36,753 nt of DNA from Clostridia bacterium (GTDB taxonomy: Bacteria > Bacillota > Clostridia > Oscillospirales > Acutalibacteraceae): contig JAFODQ010000040.1 in NCBI GenBank assembly GCA_017380615.1, positions 1 through 36,753 on the forward strand. The letters run 5' to 3'. Of this stretch, positions 16,080 to 25,448 are shown piece by piece. Below the pieces are notes generated by a model that saw only the letters and a list, made by a program, of their open reading frames with translations, was not told the DNA's origin and ran no database searches. Positions within the stretch are counted from its first letter, which is position 1. The number at the start of each line of letters is the position of its first letter. The position numbers and the translations under genes were made by a program.

Positions 16080-18692
16080 TCATTTTTTTATCGCCTTTAA
16101 CAATCTTATTGTCTGAACAACCATTGAAACAATGATAAAACCTATAGCTGTCAGAACAACACCGGGCTCATCCGAGCCGAGAATCATATTCATGATCCCC
16201 GCAACCCCAAGGAAGCCACCTACGGAAAGTATGAAGCTGATTATACCTGTAATTGTTACAGATTTCTTAGACTTTTCTTTCACACGAGAAACTGTTACGG
16301 GAAGAACGGTTGCAAGTGCACCTATGACCACTGCACATATATAGTAAGGAATTTCAATCCACTCAATATATAACGTATAGACGACAGCGAACACAGGAAC
16401 TATAAATAAAACCGCCACAAAAGGAGCTACCACATTTTTATCTTTTTTGAGCACAAGAATAACAACCCACATAAGAAGGAACAACAAAGAAACTGCAATG
16501 CCGATATCAGGAAGAACCATCTGATTGACAGATATCTTTCCTATCAATTTTGCTTCTATTTGCTCTGCACTGTCATTATAAGCTGTTTTGCCGCCCTGCT
16601 TTGAAAGTCCAACAACTGTATCTTTGAGTGTGCCCGCAAGAGAATAATCCCACGCGTCAAAATTAAGAGTAAATACCGGACTGTCCTCTGCAAGAGTAAA
16701 ATCAAATTCCGTCGGATTTTTGAACAATGGGTCTGTTACAAGAGGATTGTTTATGAAGCCCTTATCCTCAACAAAGCCGAGAGTACATGAATCCTCTGTG
16801 ATGTTGAAATAAAGCTCATCACCTTCTGTAAGGCTCCACATAAGGTTTCCGTTATCATAGAAGTGTTGCGTATCCTGCATATTCACATAAACAGGTACCT
16901 TATCATAGGTGAGGAAGATGTTATTGTAGTAGAAGGCTGTTGCATGGTCTTCTTCTCTCACACCGGGATTAACCTGTCCCTCGCCACTGAGAGCAGAAAT
17001 ATTATTTCTTATAATATTGCCCTCACCATAGTGAATATTCAAGCCCTGACTACCACAGCAATAAAGAAGATTTTTCTCCACCGTCATAAAAGATGAGCCC
17101 TCATCAAGATATACACCCCAGCCGCCATAACCACCTTCACCTGGGTCTGCGGCAACATTATGGATTACATTTTCCGTTAGCCTTGTACCGGGCTGTTTGC
17201 CGAGCATATAGATACCACCCATATCGGAAAGCCACCCTTGTCCGATGTTGTAAATAAGGTTTCGGCTTATATTGATATTTCGGGTGACATGGTAAGCATA
17301 GCCCCACACCCAACCAACAGAAATGCCTGTGTAATAGCCATCATGAATCTCGTTGTTAACAACCTCTGCTGTGTCACAATATGTGATATGAATGCCTATA
17401 CCACAAAAGAATTTTCTGCCGTATTTGTAAATTTCATTATTTTTTATTGTGATATTGGATGTGAAGTCAGCCTCACCGGGCAGACAGTTAGTGCCACCAA
17501 CATATATAGCTGTTGCAGCAATTTCCTCAAAATAACAACTTTGCACGGAGGAATCTCTTACTCCGTTTTTGAATTTCAGGGCTGTTCCACCAAGATTTTT
17601 GAATTCACAATTTCTGAAATGAATATTTTCAGCATATTCGACCTCAACAACACCATCAACAAACATGGCTGCCTGAGGAAAATCCACATTATACTCATCT
17701 TGCCAGGAGCCTTCATAAAGACCATCAGCCTCAGGCATCACCCAATCTGTTCTTGCAAAACGGACACCTTCAAAGGATATTGAATCAACACCACTGATTT
17801 TTACAAGCTTGTCTGTGTGAGACCCATAAAGAGTAAGCGAATCAGCATTTTCATTTTCAAAAGGAACATAGTACAAAACGCCATCCGACCTGTCAACATA
17901 ATATTCCCCTGATTTATCTAATGCTTCAAAAACATTTTCAAAATAATAACGGTCAATCTCCCGTATATTCATACCCGATGGTCTGGACATTGTGAGCTTA
18001 CCCTTTTCGAGGTCAAGTTCTTTTATATAAGCGAGCTCATCATGCCAATAATGAAGAATTCTTACATTGACATCATTTGTGTTTTTAAAGGGCGATTTAA
18101 TGTCATTTTTATCAAAATAGAATGAGCTCTGACCGAGACAATATTCCCATATTGCTGTCTCTGGTGTCCACAAATCATCTTCCGGACTAAGACCCTTAAC
18201 AGTGAAATAGCCTGTTTCGGGATATCTTGTTATACTGAGCGTGCATCTGTCACTGAAAAGTGTTTTGAAATACCAATTCTCGGCTGATGTGTCAAGCTGT
18301 TTTTTGAAAACCTTAACGCCATTGATCTCACCTTCAGTAAAACCTGTGATGACTTCTGCACCGGAAAATTCAACAACCTGACCGTTATATGCCTTGTATG
18401 TTACATTTGGCATATCCTCGGCGTTAAATTCAAGAACCTTATCTATAAAATATGTACCACCAAGCAAATAAACAACAGCTGTTTTTCCTGATGATTTGTA
18501 TTTTTTCAATTCATTCTTTGCCTGAAGAAGTGTGTAAGGTGAATCATTTGTGCCACTACCCTTTCCGTCTGCATCGGGTGAAGCATAAAGTGTGATGTCC
18601 ACACCGGTAATCGCTGAAGCACTCGTGCTGAATAAGGATAACCCTGAAATCAAAACAGCAAGAACTAAAACAAATGACAAAAGCTTTTTCAT
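16080..18692 (-). CDS. Secreted right-handed beta-helix protein (GH141-like) with five-helix membrane tail
   Basis: An 870-residue protein. A signal peptide (LLSFVLVLAVLISGLSLFS, then ASA) is followed by an N-terminal segment typical of GH141-like beta-helix proteins: GSGTNDSPYTLLQAKNELKK, then VYLLGGTYFID. From about residue 340 to 600 there are parallel beta-helix coils rich in N-x-I/V-x-x-N repeats (ENIHFRNCEFKNLGG, NITIKNNEIYKYG, TAEVVNNEIHDGYYTGIS). The last ~140 residues (from about 727) hold five hydrophobic segments, so the catalytic-type domain would sit outside the cell, anchored by a polytopic tail. The ATG is four bases after the GH42 stop, with AAGGTGAT inside the end of that gene. 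A role in binding or cleaving a plant or host glycan is inferred; I cannot name the substrate or the catalytic residues. Confidence 0.78.
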   Translation of the reverse strand: MKKLLSFVLVLAVLISGLSLFSTSASAITGVDITLYASPDADGKGSGTNDSPYTLLQAKNELKKYKSSGKTAVVYLLGGTYFIDKVLEFNAEDMPNVTYKAYNGQVVEFSGAEVITGFTEGEINGVKVFKKQLDTSAENWYFKTLFSDRCTLSITRYPETGYFTVKGLSPEDDLWTPETAIWEYCLGQSSFYFDKNDIKSPFKNTNDVNVRILHYWHDELAYIKELDLEKGKLTMSRPSGMNIREIDRYYFENVFEALDKSGEYYVDRSDGVLYYVPFENENADSLTLYGSHTDKLVKISGVDSISFEGVRFARTDWVMPEADGLYEGSWQDEYNVDFPQAAMFVDGVVEVEYAENIHFRNCEFKNLGGTALKFKNGVRDSSVQSCYFEEIAATAIYVGGTNCLPGEADFTSNITIKNNEIYKYGRKFFCGIGIHITYCDTAEVVNNEIHDGYYTGISVGWVWGYAYHVTRNINISRNLIYNIGQGWLSDMGGIYMLGKQPGTRLTENVIHNVAADPGEGGYGGWGVYLDEGSSFMTVEKNLLYCCGSQGLNIHYGEGNIIRNNISALSGEGQVNPGVREEDHATAFYYNNIFLTYDKVPVYVNMQDTQHFYDNGNLMWSLTEGDELYFNITEDSCTLGFVEDKGFINNPLVTDPLFKNPTEFDFTLAEDSPVFTLNFDAWDYSLAGTLKDTVVGLSKQGGKTAYNDSAEQIEAKLIGKISVNQMVLPDIGIAVSLLFLLMWVVILVLKKDKNVVAPFVAVLFIVPVFAVVYTLYIEWIEIPYYICAVVIGALATVLPVTVSRVKEKSKKSVTITGIISFILSVGGFLGVAGIMNMILGSDEPGVVLTAIGFIIVSMVVQTIRLLKAIKK

Positions 18693-18696
18693 AAAA

Positions 18697-20700
18697 TCAC
18701 CTTAATACTCTGTACCCACATGAGGCTACTGTAATTTTTCCTGAAATTTTTTCATCTGAGAGAATGTCTGTGTATTCCTTATCAAGACATATCACTTTAT
18801 CCGAATCTGTGAAATTCATTGCAAAGATTACATTACCTCTCTTACGGATTATAACACCCGACTCTGCCTCAAGTGCTGTATCGGAAGAAATATCAATTTC
18901 ATTCATAAGAGCATTGCAGAAATCAAACGAGAAATCCTCATCGTTTCTGAACGCAACATAATACGCCTTACCGGCACCATAGTTATTCACAGTGATCGCC
19001 GGTGAGCCTGCGTAAAAATCTTTTTCATAGTTTCCAAGCACAGAAGAACCATTTGCATGAATAATATCACAGACATGCTCAACAGAATATTCTTTTCCGT
19101 TATAAGCAACTGAATTCTTCATTCCCTCAGGAAGAGAATCTGTTTCCTCGCACCAGATACCGAAAACATCCTTTAATTCATTTGCAGGGAAGCCACCAAG
19201 ATAACAAAGGTCATTTTCATCCACAAGGCAGGAAAGATAGGTCGTAACAAAGCTACCACCTTTTTTCACATAGTCCTCAATTCTTTTAATTGTACCGGGC
19301 TTAAGCATATAAAGAAATGGTGCAATAACAAGGTCATATTTTGAGAAATCCGTATCCATAGGAATAATATCCACAGAAACACCCTTCTGCCAGAATGGTT
19401 TATACCACTTAACACATTCTTCAAAATATTTTCTGTTAATGTTGTTATAGCCACAGAAATGCTTTACAGCCCAAGAGTTTTCCCAGTCATAAATAACGGC
19501 AACCTTACTATCTGACCTGCCACCAACAACATCATTGAGCTTTTCAAGCTCTGCACCGAGACGAGAAACCTCACCAAAAACGCGAGTGTGCTCGTGCCCA
19601 CAATGGTCAACAACAGCTCCATGGTATTTCTCGTGACCACCTCTGCTTTTACGCCACTGGAAATACTGAACGCTATCTGCACCATGAGCAACAGCCTGAA
19701 TTGCAGAAAGAGACTGAAGACCCGGACGAGGAAGCTTGTTAACTTCATGCCAGTTAACCAGAGAGGTCGTGCTTTCCATCATAAAAAACGGCTGACCATC
19801 CTTCATTGAACGGAAGGTATCGTGAACAAATGCTGTATCACAAGCCTCTTCAACATTTCTGCCCTTATCCCATGCAGGATAGTTATCCCAGGAAACAAGA
19901 TCAAGATGCTTTGCAAATCCCTGATAATCAATGCCATCATACATTTTCATAAAATTTGTTGTGATGGGAATATCAGGTGTGATTTCACGAAGAGGCGCAA
20001 TCTCATTTTCGAAGAATGAAATGTGGCTATCGGATACAAATCTGTTCCAGCAAAGCTTCATTGCAGAAACATGGTTTTCGCCTCTGAATTTTGGTGAATT
20101 AATCTGTGACCAATCGGTCATTTTGTGGCTCCAGAAACCATTCCACCATTTGAAATTAAGTTCCTCCAAATCATTGTGATAATATTCCTTAAGCCAATTT
20201 CTGAATGCCTCCTGACACAAATCGCAATGACACTCACCACAATACTCATTGGATATATGCCACATTTTCACAGCAGGGTGATTCTTGTATCTCTCGGCAA
20301 GCTTTGTGTTAATGTTTCTCACCTTCTCACGGTACACGGGAGATGTGAGACAATGATTATGACGAACACCGTATTCATTTCTTATACCAGTCTCCTCAAC
20401 GCGCAGAACCTCGGGATATTTTTGCGAAAGCCACGCAGGTCTTGCACCCGATGGTGTAGAAAGAATAACAGCGATGTTATTCTCATGCAATTTATCAAGA
20501 ATCTTGTCAAGAAATTCAAAGTTATACACGCCCTCTTCCGGCTCAAGCATTGACCATGAGAAAATACCGACTGTCGCACTGTTGATGTGTGCAAGCTTCA
20601 TGAGCCGCATATCCTCATCCCAGATTTCGGGTGTATTTATCCACTGATCAGGATTATAATCACCACCATGAATTATATGATCAAAAATTGGTTTATCCAT
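18697..20700 (-). CDS. Beta-galactosidase, glycoside hydrolase family 42
   Basis: A retaining glycosidase of 667 residues, the normal GH42 length. The N-terminal TIM barrel starts IIHGGDYNPDQW. The acid/base is the Glu of WHISNEYCGECHC (about residue 152), followed by the Cys cluster CGECHCDLC that binds zinc in many GH42 enzymes. The nucleophile is the Glu of FFMMESTTS (about residue 309). A trimerisation domain and a small C-terminal beta domain follow. No signal peptide is present, so it acts in the cytoplasm on imported galactosides. ATG 20700 is chosen because AGGAG sits at good spacing just before it and the family start is MDKPIFDHIIHGGDYN; ATG 20715 in frame lies upstream of that SD. 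It is the first gene of the operon with the beta-helix gene. Confidence 0.94.
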   Translation of the reverse strand: MDKPIFDHIIHGGDYNPDQWINTPEIWDEDMRLMKLAHINSATVGIFSWSMLEPEEGVYNFEFLDKILDKLHENNIAVILSTPSGARPAWLSQKYPEVLRVEETGIRNEYGVRHNHCLTSPVYREKVRNINTKLAERYKNHPAVKMWHISNEYCGECHCDLCQEAFRNWLKEYYHNDLEELNFKWWNGFWSHKMTDWSQINSPKFRGENHVSAMKLCWNRFVSDSHISFFENEIAPLREITPDIPITTNFMKMYDGIDYQGFAKHLDLVSWDNYPAWDKGRNVEEACDTAFVHDTFRSMKDGQPFFMMESTTSLVNWHEVNKLPRPGLQSLSAIQAVAHGADSVQYFQWRKSRGGHEKYHGAVVDHCGHEHTRVFGEVSRLGAELEKLNDVVGGRSDSKVAVIYDWENSWAVKHFCGYNNINRKYFEECVKWYKPFWQKGVSVDIIPMDTDFSKYDLVIAPFLYMLKPGTIKRIEDYVKKGGSFVTTYLSCLVDENDLCYLGGFPANELKDVFGIWCEETDSLPEGMKNSVAYNGKEYSVEHVCDIIHANGSSVLGNYEKDFYAGSPAITVNNYGAGKAYYVAFRNDEDFSFDFCNALMNEIDISSDTALEAESGVIIRKRGNVIFAMNFTDSDKVICLDKEYTDILSDEKISGKITVASCGYRVLR

Positions 20701-20731
20701 TGAAATACTCCTCATTTATAAGTTGTCTTTG

Positions 20732-20760
20732 ATTATACAATCATTTTCACTTTATTTCAA
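20732..20760 (-). promoter_or_regulatory. Sigma-A promoter of the GH42 operon
   Basis: On the minus strand TTGAAA (20755-20760), 17 bases, TATAAT (20732-20737). It stands back to back with the promoter of the lipoprotein gene: the two -35 boxes are only five bases apart. Confidence 0.75.
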
Positions 20761-20765
20761 TATCC

Positions 20766-20794
20766 TTGACACCAAAAAACAACAATGATAGAAT
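20766..20794 (+). promoter_or_regulatory. Sigma-A promoter of the divergent lipoprotein gene
   Basis: TTGACA (20766-20771), 17 bases, TAGAAT (20789-20794) with TGA before it (extended -10). It lies 15 bases upstream of the ATG, so the 5' leader is very short. Confidence 0.78.
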
Positions 20795-20809
20795 AGTTGC
20801 GGTGATTTT

Positions 20810-21886
20810 ATGAAAAGACACAGCTTTCCTCTTATTGCGCTATTTCTCGCAATTGTTATGCTCACCTCTTGTGGTGACTCAAAGGTTATGCGTTCCGGAA
20901 AAATATCAAATGAAATAACACAAACATCGGTTATATTAAAAAGCACCATCACAGAGCAGGAGGCGTTCGGCGATTTCTTCCACAAATTCAACCCCTCCCA
21001 CACTGTTCCCGGCTTGCGTGAAGGTGTTATTCCTCAGGGAATGTGCTATGATGAAACAACAGGCTATCTTCTCATAACCGGCTATTATGAAAAAGAGAAG
21101 TTTCCTTCTGTTCTTATGGCGATTGATGCCAAAACCGGAGTATTCATTGGTGCGTATTCCCTCAAAACAGCAGACGGGAATGATTATTTCGGTCATGCCG
21201 GTGGAATTGCAGCATCACAGAACACCGTATATATTACATCCGAGGGCGAATGCCACACCTTTCCTGCAACATTACTTTCAGGCTTAAAAAATGGTGATGA
21301 GCTTCGATTCCAGAGCAGATTCAAGCTTAACACTGCAGGCTCATTCGCTTGTTTTTACAACAACATCTTATGGATTGGCGACTTTGTTGAGAGTGACGAT
21401 GAGGCGCGAGCAGAAACCGAAGATGTGACAACCCTTGAAAGTGGCGAAACCTTCTATGCATATTGCGAGGGATATACTCTTACAGATGGTCTCCCTGCTG
21501 TAAAAAAAATAAACAGTGAATCAAACGGCTACATTCCGGATTATTTTGTTGCTATTCCTGAGCAGGTTCAAGGAATGGCATTCACAAAGACTAACAAAAT
21601 AATTTTCAGCACAAGCTACGGCAGAAAGAATAACTCTAAGCTTTATGTTTTTGACGACATCTTCCTTGATGAAAAAGCAGGAACAAAAATCATTGATGGG
21701 AACGAGGTTGATCTTTACGCCTGCAGCAACGCAAAGCTGCTTGAGGAAATAACTGCGCCACCAATGGCTGAGGGCATGGCAAATCACGATGATGGTATTT
21801 TTATTGCTTTTGAATCCGGAGCAAGAAAATACCGCAAAAACGGTAAATTTCCCGTTGACACATTATATTTCACAACAATGGAATAA
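20810..21886 (+). CDS. Uncharacterised lipoprotein with beta-propeller-like motifs
   Basis: A 358-residue protein. The lipoprotein signal peptide FPLIALFLAIVMLTSCGDS has the lipobox LTSC, with Cys at about 21. The mature part carries spaced motifs VIPQGMCYD, FGHAGGIAAS, NNILWIGDF, EQVQGMAF, STSYGRKNNS and PPMAEGMANH. I recall these as a recurring set in an uncharacterised bacterial family that resembles six-bladed propellers, but I cannot give it a function. ATG 20810 follows GCGGTGAT. It is divergent from the GH42 operon with adjacent promoters, so it may help sense, bind or process the same glycan at the cell surface. The gene stands alone and ends at a strong terminator. Confidence 0.75.
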   Translation: MKRHSFPLIALFLAIVMLTSCGDSKVMRSGKISNEITQTSVILKSTITEQEAFGDFFHKFNPSHTVPGLREGVIPQGMCYDETTGYLLITGYYEKEKFPSVLMAIDAKTGVFIGAYSLKTADGNDYFGHAGGIAASQNTVYITSEGECHTFPATLLSGLKNGDELRFQSRFKLNTAGSFACFYNNILWIGDFVESDDEARAETEDVTTLESGETFYAYCEGYTLTDGLPAVKKINSESNGYIPDYFVAIPEQVQGMAFTKTNKIIFSTSYGRKNNSKLYVFDDIFLDEKAGTKIIDGNEVDLYACSNAKLLEEITAPPMAEGMANHDDGIFIAFESGARKYRKNGKFPVDTLYFTTME

Positions 21887-21890
21887 AAAG

Positions 21891-21928
21891 AAGAACACGG
21901 CTGATTGAAAACAATCAGCCGTGTTCTT
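21891..21928. terminator. Bidirectional terminator between lipoprotein gene and addA
   Basis: A perfect 17-bp stem (AAGAACACGGCTGATTG, loop AAAA, complement). The minus-strand side is followed by TTTTTATTC; the plus side has only TATAGTTT. The stem overlaps the addA stop codon by two bases. Confidence 0.9.
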
Positions 21929-24900
21929 ATAGTTTAATAAACTTTTCAAGCTTGAAGGAATAAATGTATTTCTCTTTCACAGGAATTCCTGTACACTTGA
22001 ATATCGCCTCTGAATAAATCTCAAGCTGTGGTGTATAGATATCTGCAAAGGTTTTCTCATCAGAAATATTATCAGTTTTATAGTCGATGAGCACGAAGCC
22101 ATCGTCCTCACGGAAGGCACAATCCAGCATACCCTGAACAAAAATATCCTCATCTGCAATTTCAGGTGAAGCATTTTCATACAGCTCCCCTGCCTTCTTA
22201 ATGAACGCAAAGGTATATTCTCTGTGAACTTCTTTTGATTTCAGAAGGCGCTGACCCACAGCTGACTCAAAGAAGCTGTTCACAGCCTTATCATCAAGAG
22301 AAGCTATTTCCTTAAGAGAAAGCTCGCCTGTGTCAACAAGACGTTTTTTCTCAGCAGCAATATCTGTTCTTGCATTCTCAAAATCACAAAGCTCAAAAAA
22401 TTTGTGAATAGCAGTACCTCTTTGAGCACCGGTGAATTCTTCACCCATAAATCGTGGCTTTCTTCTCGCAAAATATTTCCTGCCCTCTCTGTGCTTTTCC
22501 GTGGCAGAAGCAACAACCTTTGCAAGGACGCCACTGCAATCATAAGTGTATGCAAACCCTGTTTTTCCCCTCAAAGCAGCAAGAGCTGCTTCATCAACGG
22601 ATGCTGCTACCTCCTCATTTAAGGAATCATCAGCCATACAAACATCAACTGCCGGACTCTCGCTGACTCTGTATGCATTCACACTGTGCTTATAATCTCT
22701 TATGTTACACAGCTGACGGGTTATATTGCAATCATCCTGCTGAGAAAAACAAGTGAGAAGCCACTCACCCATTGACCTGGACTTATACACAGCAAACGGG
22801 TGCAGCTTACCCTCCTTATCAAAGCCAAGATAATTATTGAGTTTTATCTTCTTTGCAACGCCATCTCTTGATCTGAGCGAGCAAACAAAAAGTATATGCT
22901 CCTTTGCTCGTGTAGCTGCAACATACAATACACGAAGTGCCTCGGAGGCACCTCCATATAGAATATCCTTTTCAACAGCAACAGAAGACAAGGTGTTATA
23001 GGTTGTGAAAAGACTATCATCTCTTATTTTAAGACCGATACCTGTTTCACGGGATATCTTCAATGTTTTGTAAGCATCCTGCCTATTGAAGCCTGATGAA
23101 CAATCTCCCACAATAACATAAGGAAACTCAAGACCCTTGCTCTTGTGAATCGACATAATCTGAACGCCCGCCGGCACAGACATTCCACCATATGCACGAA
23201 GCTTTCCTGATTCTGCAGCATTATCCACGCTGCGTACAAATGCACTAAGACCTGCACGGCCACTCTGAGTAAAGCTGTCTGCAAGCTCAACAAAACCACG
23301 GATATTTGCCTGTCTTGCTGTACCATCCGTGCCCGCAAGAAAGATATTTGAAATATCAGTATCCTTAACAATAAATCTGACAAAATCATTTATCGGGTAT
23401 GTTGCTGCTATGTTTCTGTATAGCTGAAGCTTGTTTATAAAGTTTTTAGCTTTTTCTGATGTTTTGGCATAATCCTCCAGACAGATATATAAATCGCTGT
23501 ATCTGTCATTCACACGAAGCTGTGCAAGCTCATCTGCCGTGAAGCCGAATAACGGAGAAAACAAAACAGACAACAGTGCAATATCCTCCAACGGGTTATT
23601 AACAACCTTAACGAGAGCTAAAAGCAGCTGAATCTCGCGAGAAGCACTCACATCACCATCAAGCACAGTGTTTGCTGAAATGCCCACATCCTTGAGAGCC
23701 TCTGAAAAAACATACGCTTTATCCTTCATGCTTCGAAGGAGAATGCACACATCAGAGCTTTCAATAGGTCTGAGCCCTTGCTTGGTGCTCACCATAACAC
23801 CCGAAGAAAGCAAATTCTTTATATATACTGCAATCTGCTCTGCTTCAAGTGCAATCGCATCTGCCGACTTATACTCCGAATAATCGAGGCACATAAGACC
23901 AACATCCGGTGTATTTTTTTCAGGATAAGTAGCTCCACAGACCAGATACTCCTTTTCATTATAATCAATTTCTCCGACCTGCTCACTCATAAGAGTTTTA
24001 AAAAGATGGTTTGTCACCTGTGTGACACCGTTTCTGCTTCTGAAATTCTTATCAAGAGTTATCTGCGAGGGATGTATGATGCCATCGTAATCAGGAAGAT
24101 TCTTCTTCAATTCCATGAACAGCTGTGGACTTGCAAGACGGAACTTATAAATACTTTGTTTAACATCGCCAACGCAGTAAAGATTTTCACGATTTCTGGA
24201 TATGGCTTCGAAAATTATATTCTGTGCCTGGTTTGTATCCTGATATTCATCAATAAAAATCTCTTTATATTTTCCTTGAAGATTTTTGGCAATATCCGTT
24301 CTTTCCCATGAACCACCCTTAAACTCCACAAGAAGATTGATTGCCTTATGAAGAATGTCATCAAAGGAATATGCATTTCTTTCATTTTTGATTTCGGTGA
24401 GTGCTTTTTCGAGTCTCTTCACAGCCTCACAAAGCTTCACAATCATTGGATAAAGCTTTTTACAATCCTCTTGGTGCTCCTTGGTTGTGGGAAGGTCGAG
24501 ACCGACGATTGAATCAAGATCCGACCTGAACTCCTTGAATGAATCAGCAGCTATGTCCTTTATATAGTTATCAACCTTGCTGTTTCTCGCATCAGGCATA
24601 GAACACAAGCCCTCACGGATGAGCGATACCATACCGTCCCAGTTTCTCTGCTCTGCACAACTCTTAAGATTAAGAAGGTTTTCTCCTGAAAGCCTGAATC
24701 TTTCATAAAAAGCAGGACTGAAGCCACCCGACTCATCAAGCATGGAAATAACTCGCATAAAGCGTTTATAATGATAATCAGCAAACAATAAAATGTGCTT
24801 ATAAATAACATCTGCCCACAAAGTATCATTAGGCTCATTTTCACCCGAGAAGGCTTCCACAAGTGAATCAAGCCACAGCTCAGGTGATGGATATGAACGG

Positions 24901-25448
24901 GAATATTTATACAAATCTCTGATTATATCCGTAAGTTTTCCGTCATCTCTTTCGTTTATGAGCATTGATGTGAGCTGAATAAAGCCTTCATCATTCTCCT
25001 CATAAAGAGTATCAACAACCTCATTCATTGCCACAGCTGTGATTTCTTCAAGTTCTTTTTCATCAAGAAGAGCGAAATCGAGAGGAACCTGAGCTCTGCT
25101 GAAATTCTCCTTAACAAGCTTAGAACAGAAGGAGTCCATTGTGCAGATATCTGCAAGAGGAAGCAAGGATAACTGCTCGCGAAGGTGATCAGAAGACGGA
25201 TCTTCATTTGAGGCAATCTTCAGAGCCTTGTAAATTCTGTCTTTCATTTCCCCTGCTGCTGCACGGGTAAAGGTTACGACAAGAATATCGGAAACGGAGC
25301 AGGTGTCCGTTTTATCGGTAAGAATCCTCTTTACACGCTCTGTGAGAACAGCTGTTTTTCCTGAGCCAGCAGCTGCAGAAACAAGCACCTGCATCCCCCT
25401 TGCTTTAAAAGCCTTTTCCTGATTCGGTGTCCATTCTGTTTTACTCAT
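21927..25448 (-). CDS. addA: ATP-dependent helicase/nuclease subunit A
   Basis: The UvrD-like helicase and nuclease of the AddAB complex, which resects double-strand breaks and hands ends to RecA. It is 1173 residues, within the family range. Walker A VSAAAGSGKTAVL is near the N-terminus. Helicase motif II is FIDEYQDTNQAQ, then CVGDVKQSIYKFR, SIHKSKGLEFPYVIVGD and VLYVAATRAKEH. The C-terminal RecB-type nuclease has VLIDYKTDN, with catalytic Asp and Lys. ATG 25448 is chosen because it overlaps the addB stop by eight bases and has GGGAGGTGA inside the end of addB. A longer frame reaching 25496 lacks a ribosome binding site. Confidence 0.96.
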   Translation of the reverse strand: MSKTEWTPNQEKAFKARGMQVLVSAAAGSGKTAVLTERVKRILTDKTDTCSVSDILVVTFTRAAAGEMKDRIYKALKIASNEDPSSDHLREQLSLLPLADICTMDSFCSKLVKENFSRAQVPLDFALLDEKELEEITAVAMNEVVDTLYEENDEGFIQLTSMLINERDDGKLTDIIRDLYKYSRSYPSPELWLDSLVEAFSGENEPNDTLWADVIYKHILLFADYHYKRFMRVISMLDESGGFSPAFYERFRLSGENLLNLKSCAEQRNWDGMVSLIREGLCSMPDARNSKVDNYIKDIAADSFKEFRSDLDSIVGLDLPTTKEHQEDCKKLYPMIVKLCEAVKRLEKALTEIKNERNAYSFDDILHKAINLLVEFKGGSWERTDIAKNLQGKYKEIFIDEYQDTNQAQNIIFEAISRNRENLYCVGDVKQSIYKFRLASPQLFMELKKNLPDYDGIIHPSQITLDKNFRSRNGVTQVTNHLFKTLMSEQVGEIDYNEKEYLVCGATYPEKNTPDVGLMCLDYSEYKSADAIALEAEQIAVYIKNLLSSGVMVSTKQGLRPIESSDVCILLRSMKDKAYVFSEALKDVGISANTVLDGDVSASREIQLLLALVKVVNNPLEDIALLSVLFSPLFGFTADELAQLRVNDRYSDLYICLEDYAKTSEKAKNFINKLQLYRNIAATYPINDFVRFIVKDTDISNIFLAGTDGTARQANIRGFVELADSFTQSGRAGLSAFVRSVDNAAESGKLRAYGGMSVPAGVQIMSIHKSKGLEFPYVIVGDCSSGFNRQDAYKTLKISRETGIGLKIRDDSLFTTYNTLSSVAVEKDILYGGASEALRVLYVAATRAKEHILFVCSLRSRDGVAKKIKLNNYLGFDKEGKLHPFAVYKSRSMGEWLLTCFSQQDDCNITRQLCNIRDYKHSVNAYRVSESPAVDVCMADDSLNEEVAASVDEAALAALRGKTGFAYTYDCSGVLAKVVASATEKHREGRKYFARRKPRFMGEEFTGAQRGTAIHKFFELCDFENARTDIAAEKKRLVDTGELSLKEIASLDDKAVNSFFESAVGQRLLKSKEVHREYTFAFIKKAGELYENASPEIADEDIFVQGMLDCAFREDDGFVLIDYKTDNISDEKTFADIYTPQLEIYSEAIFKCTGIPVKEKYIYSFKLEKFIKL

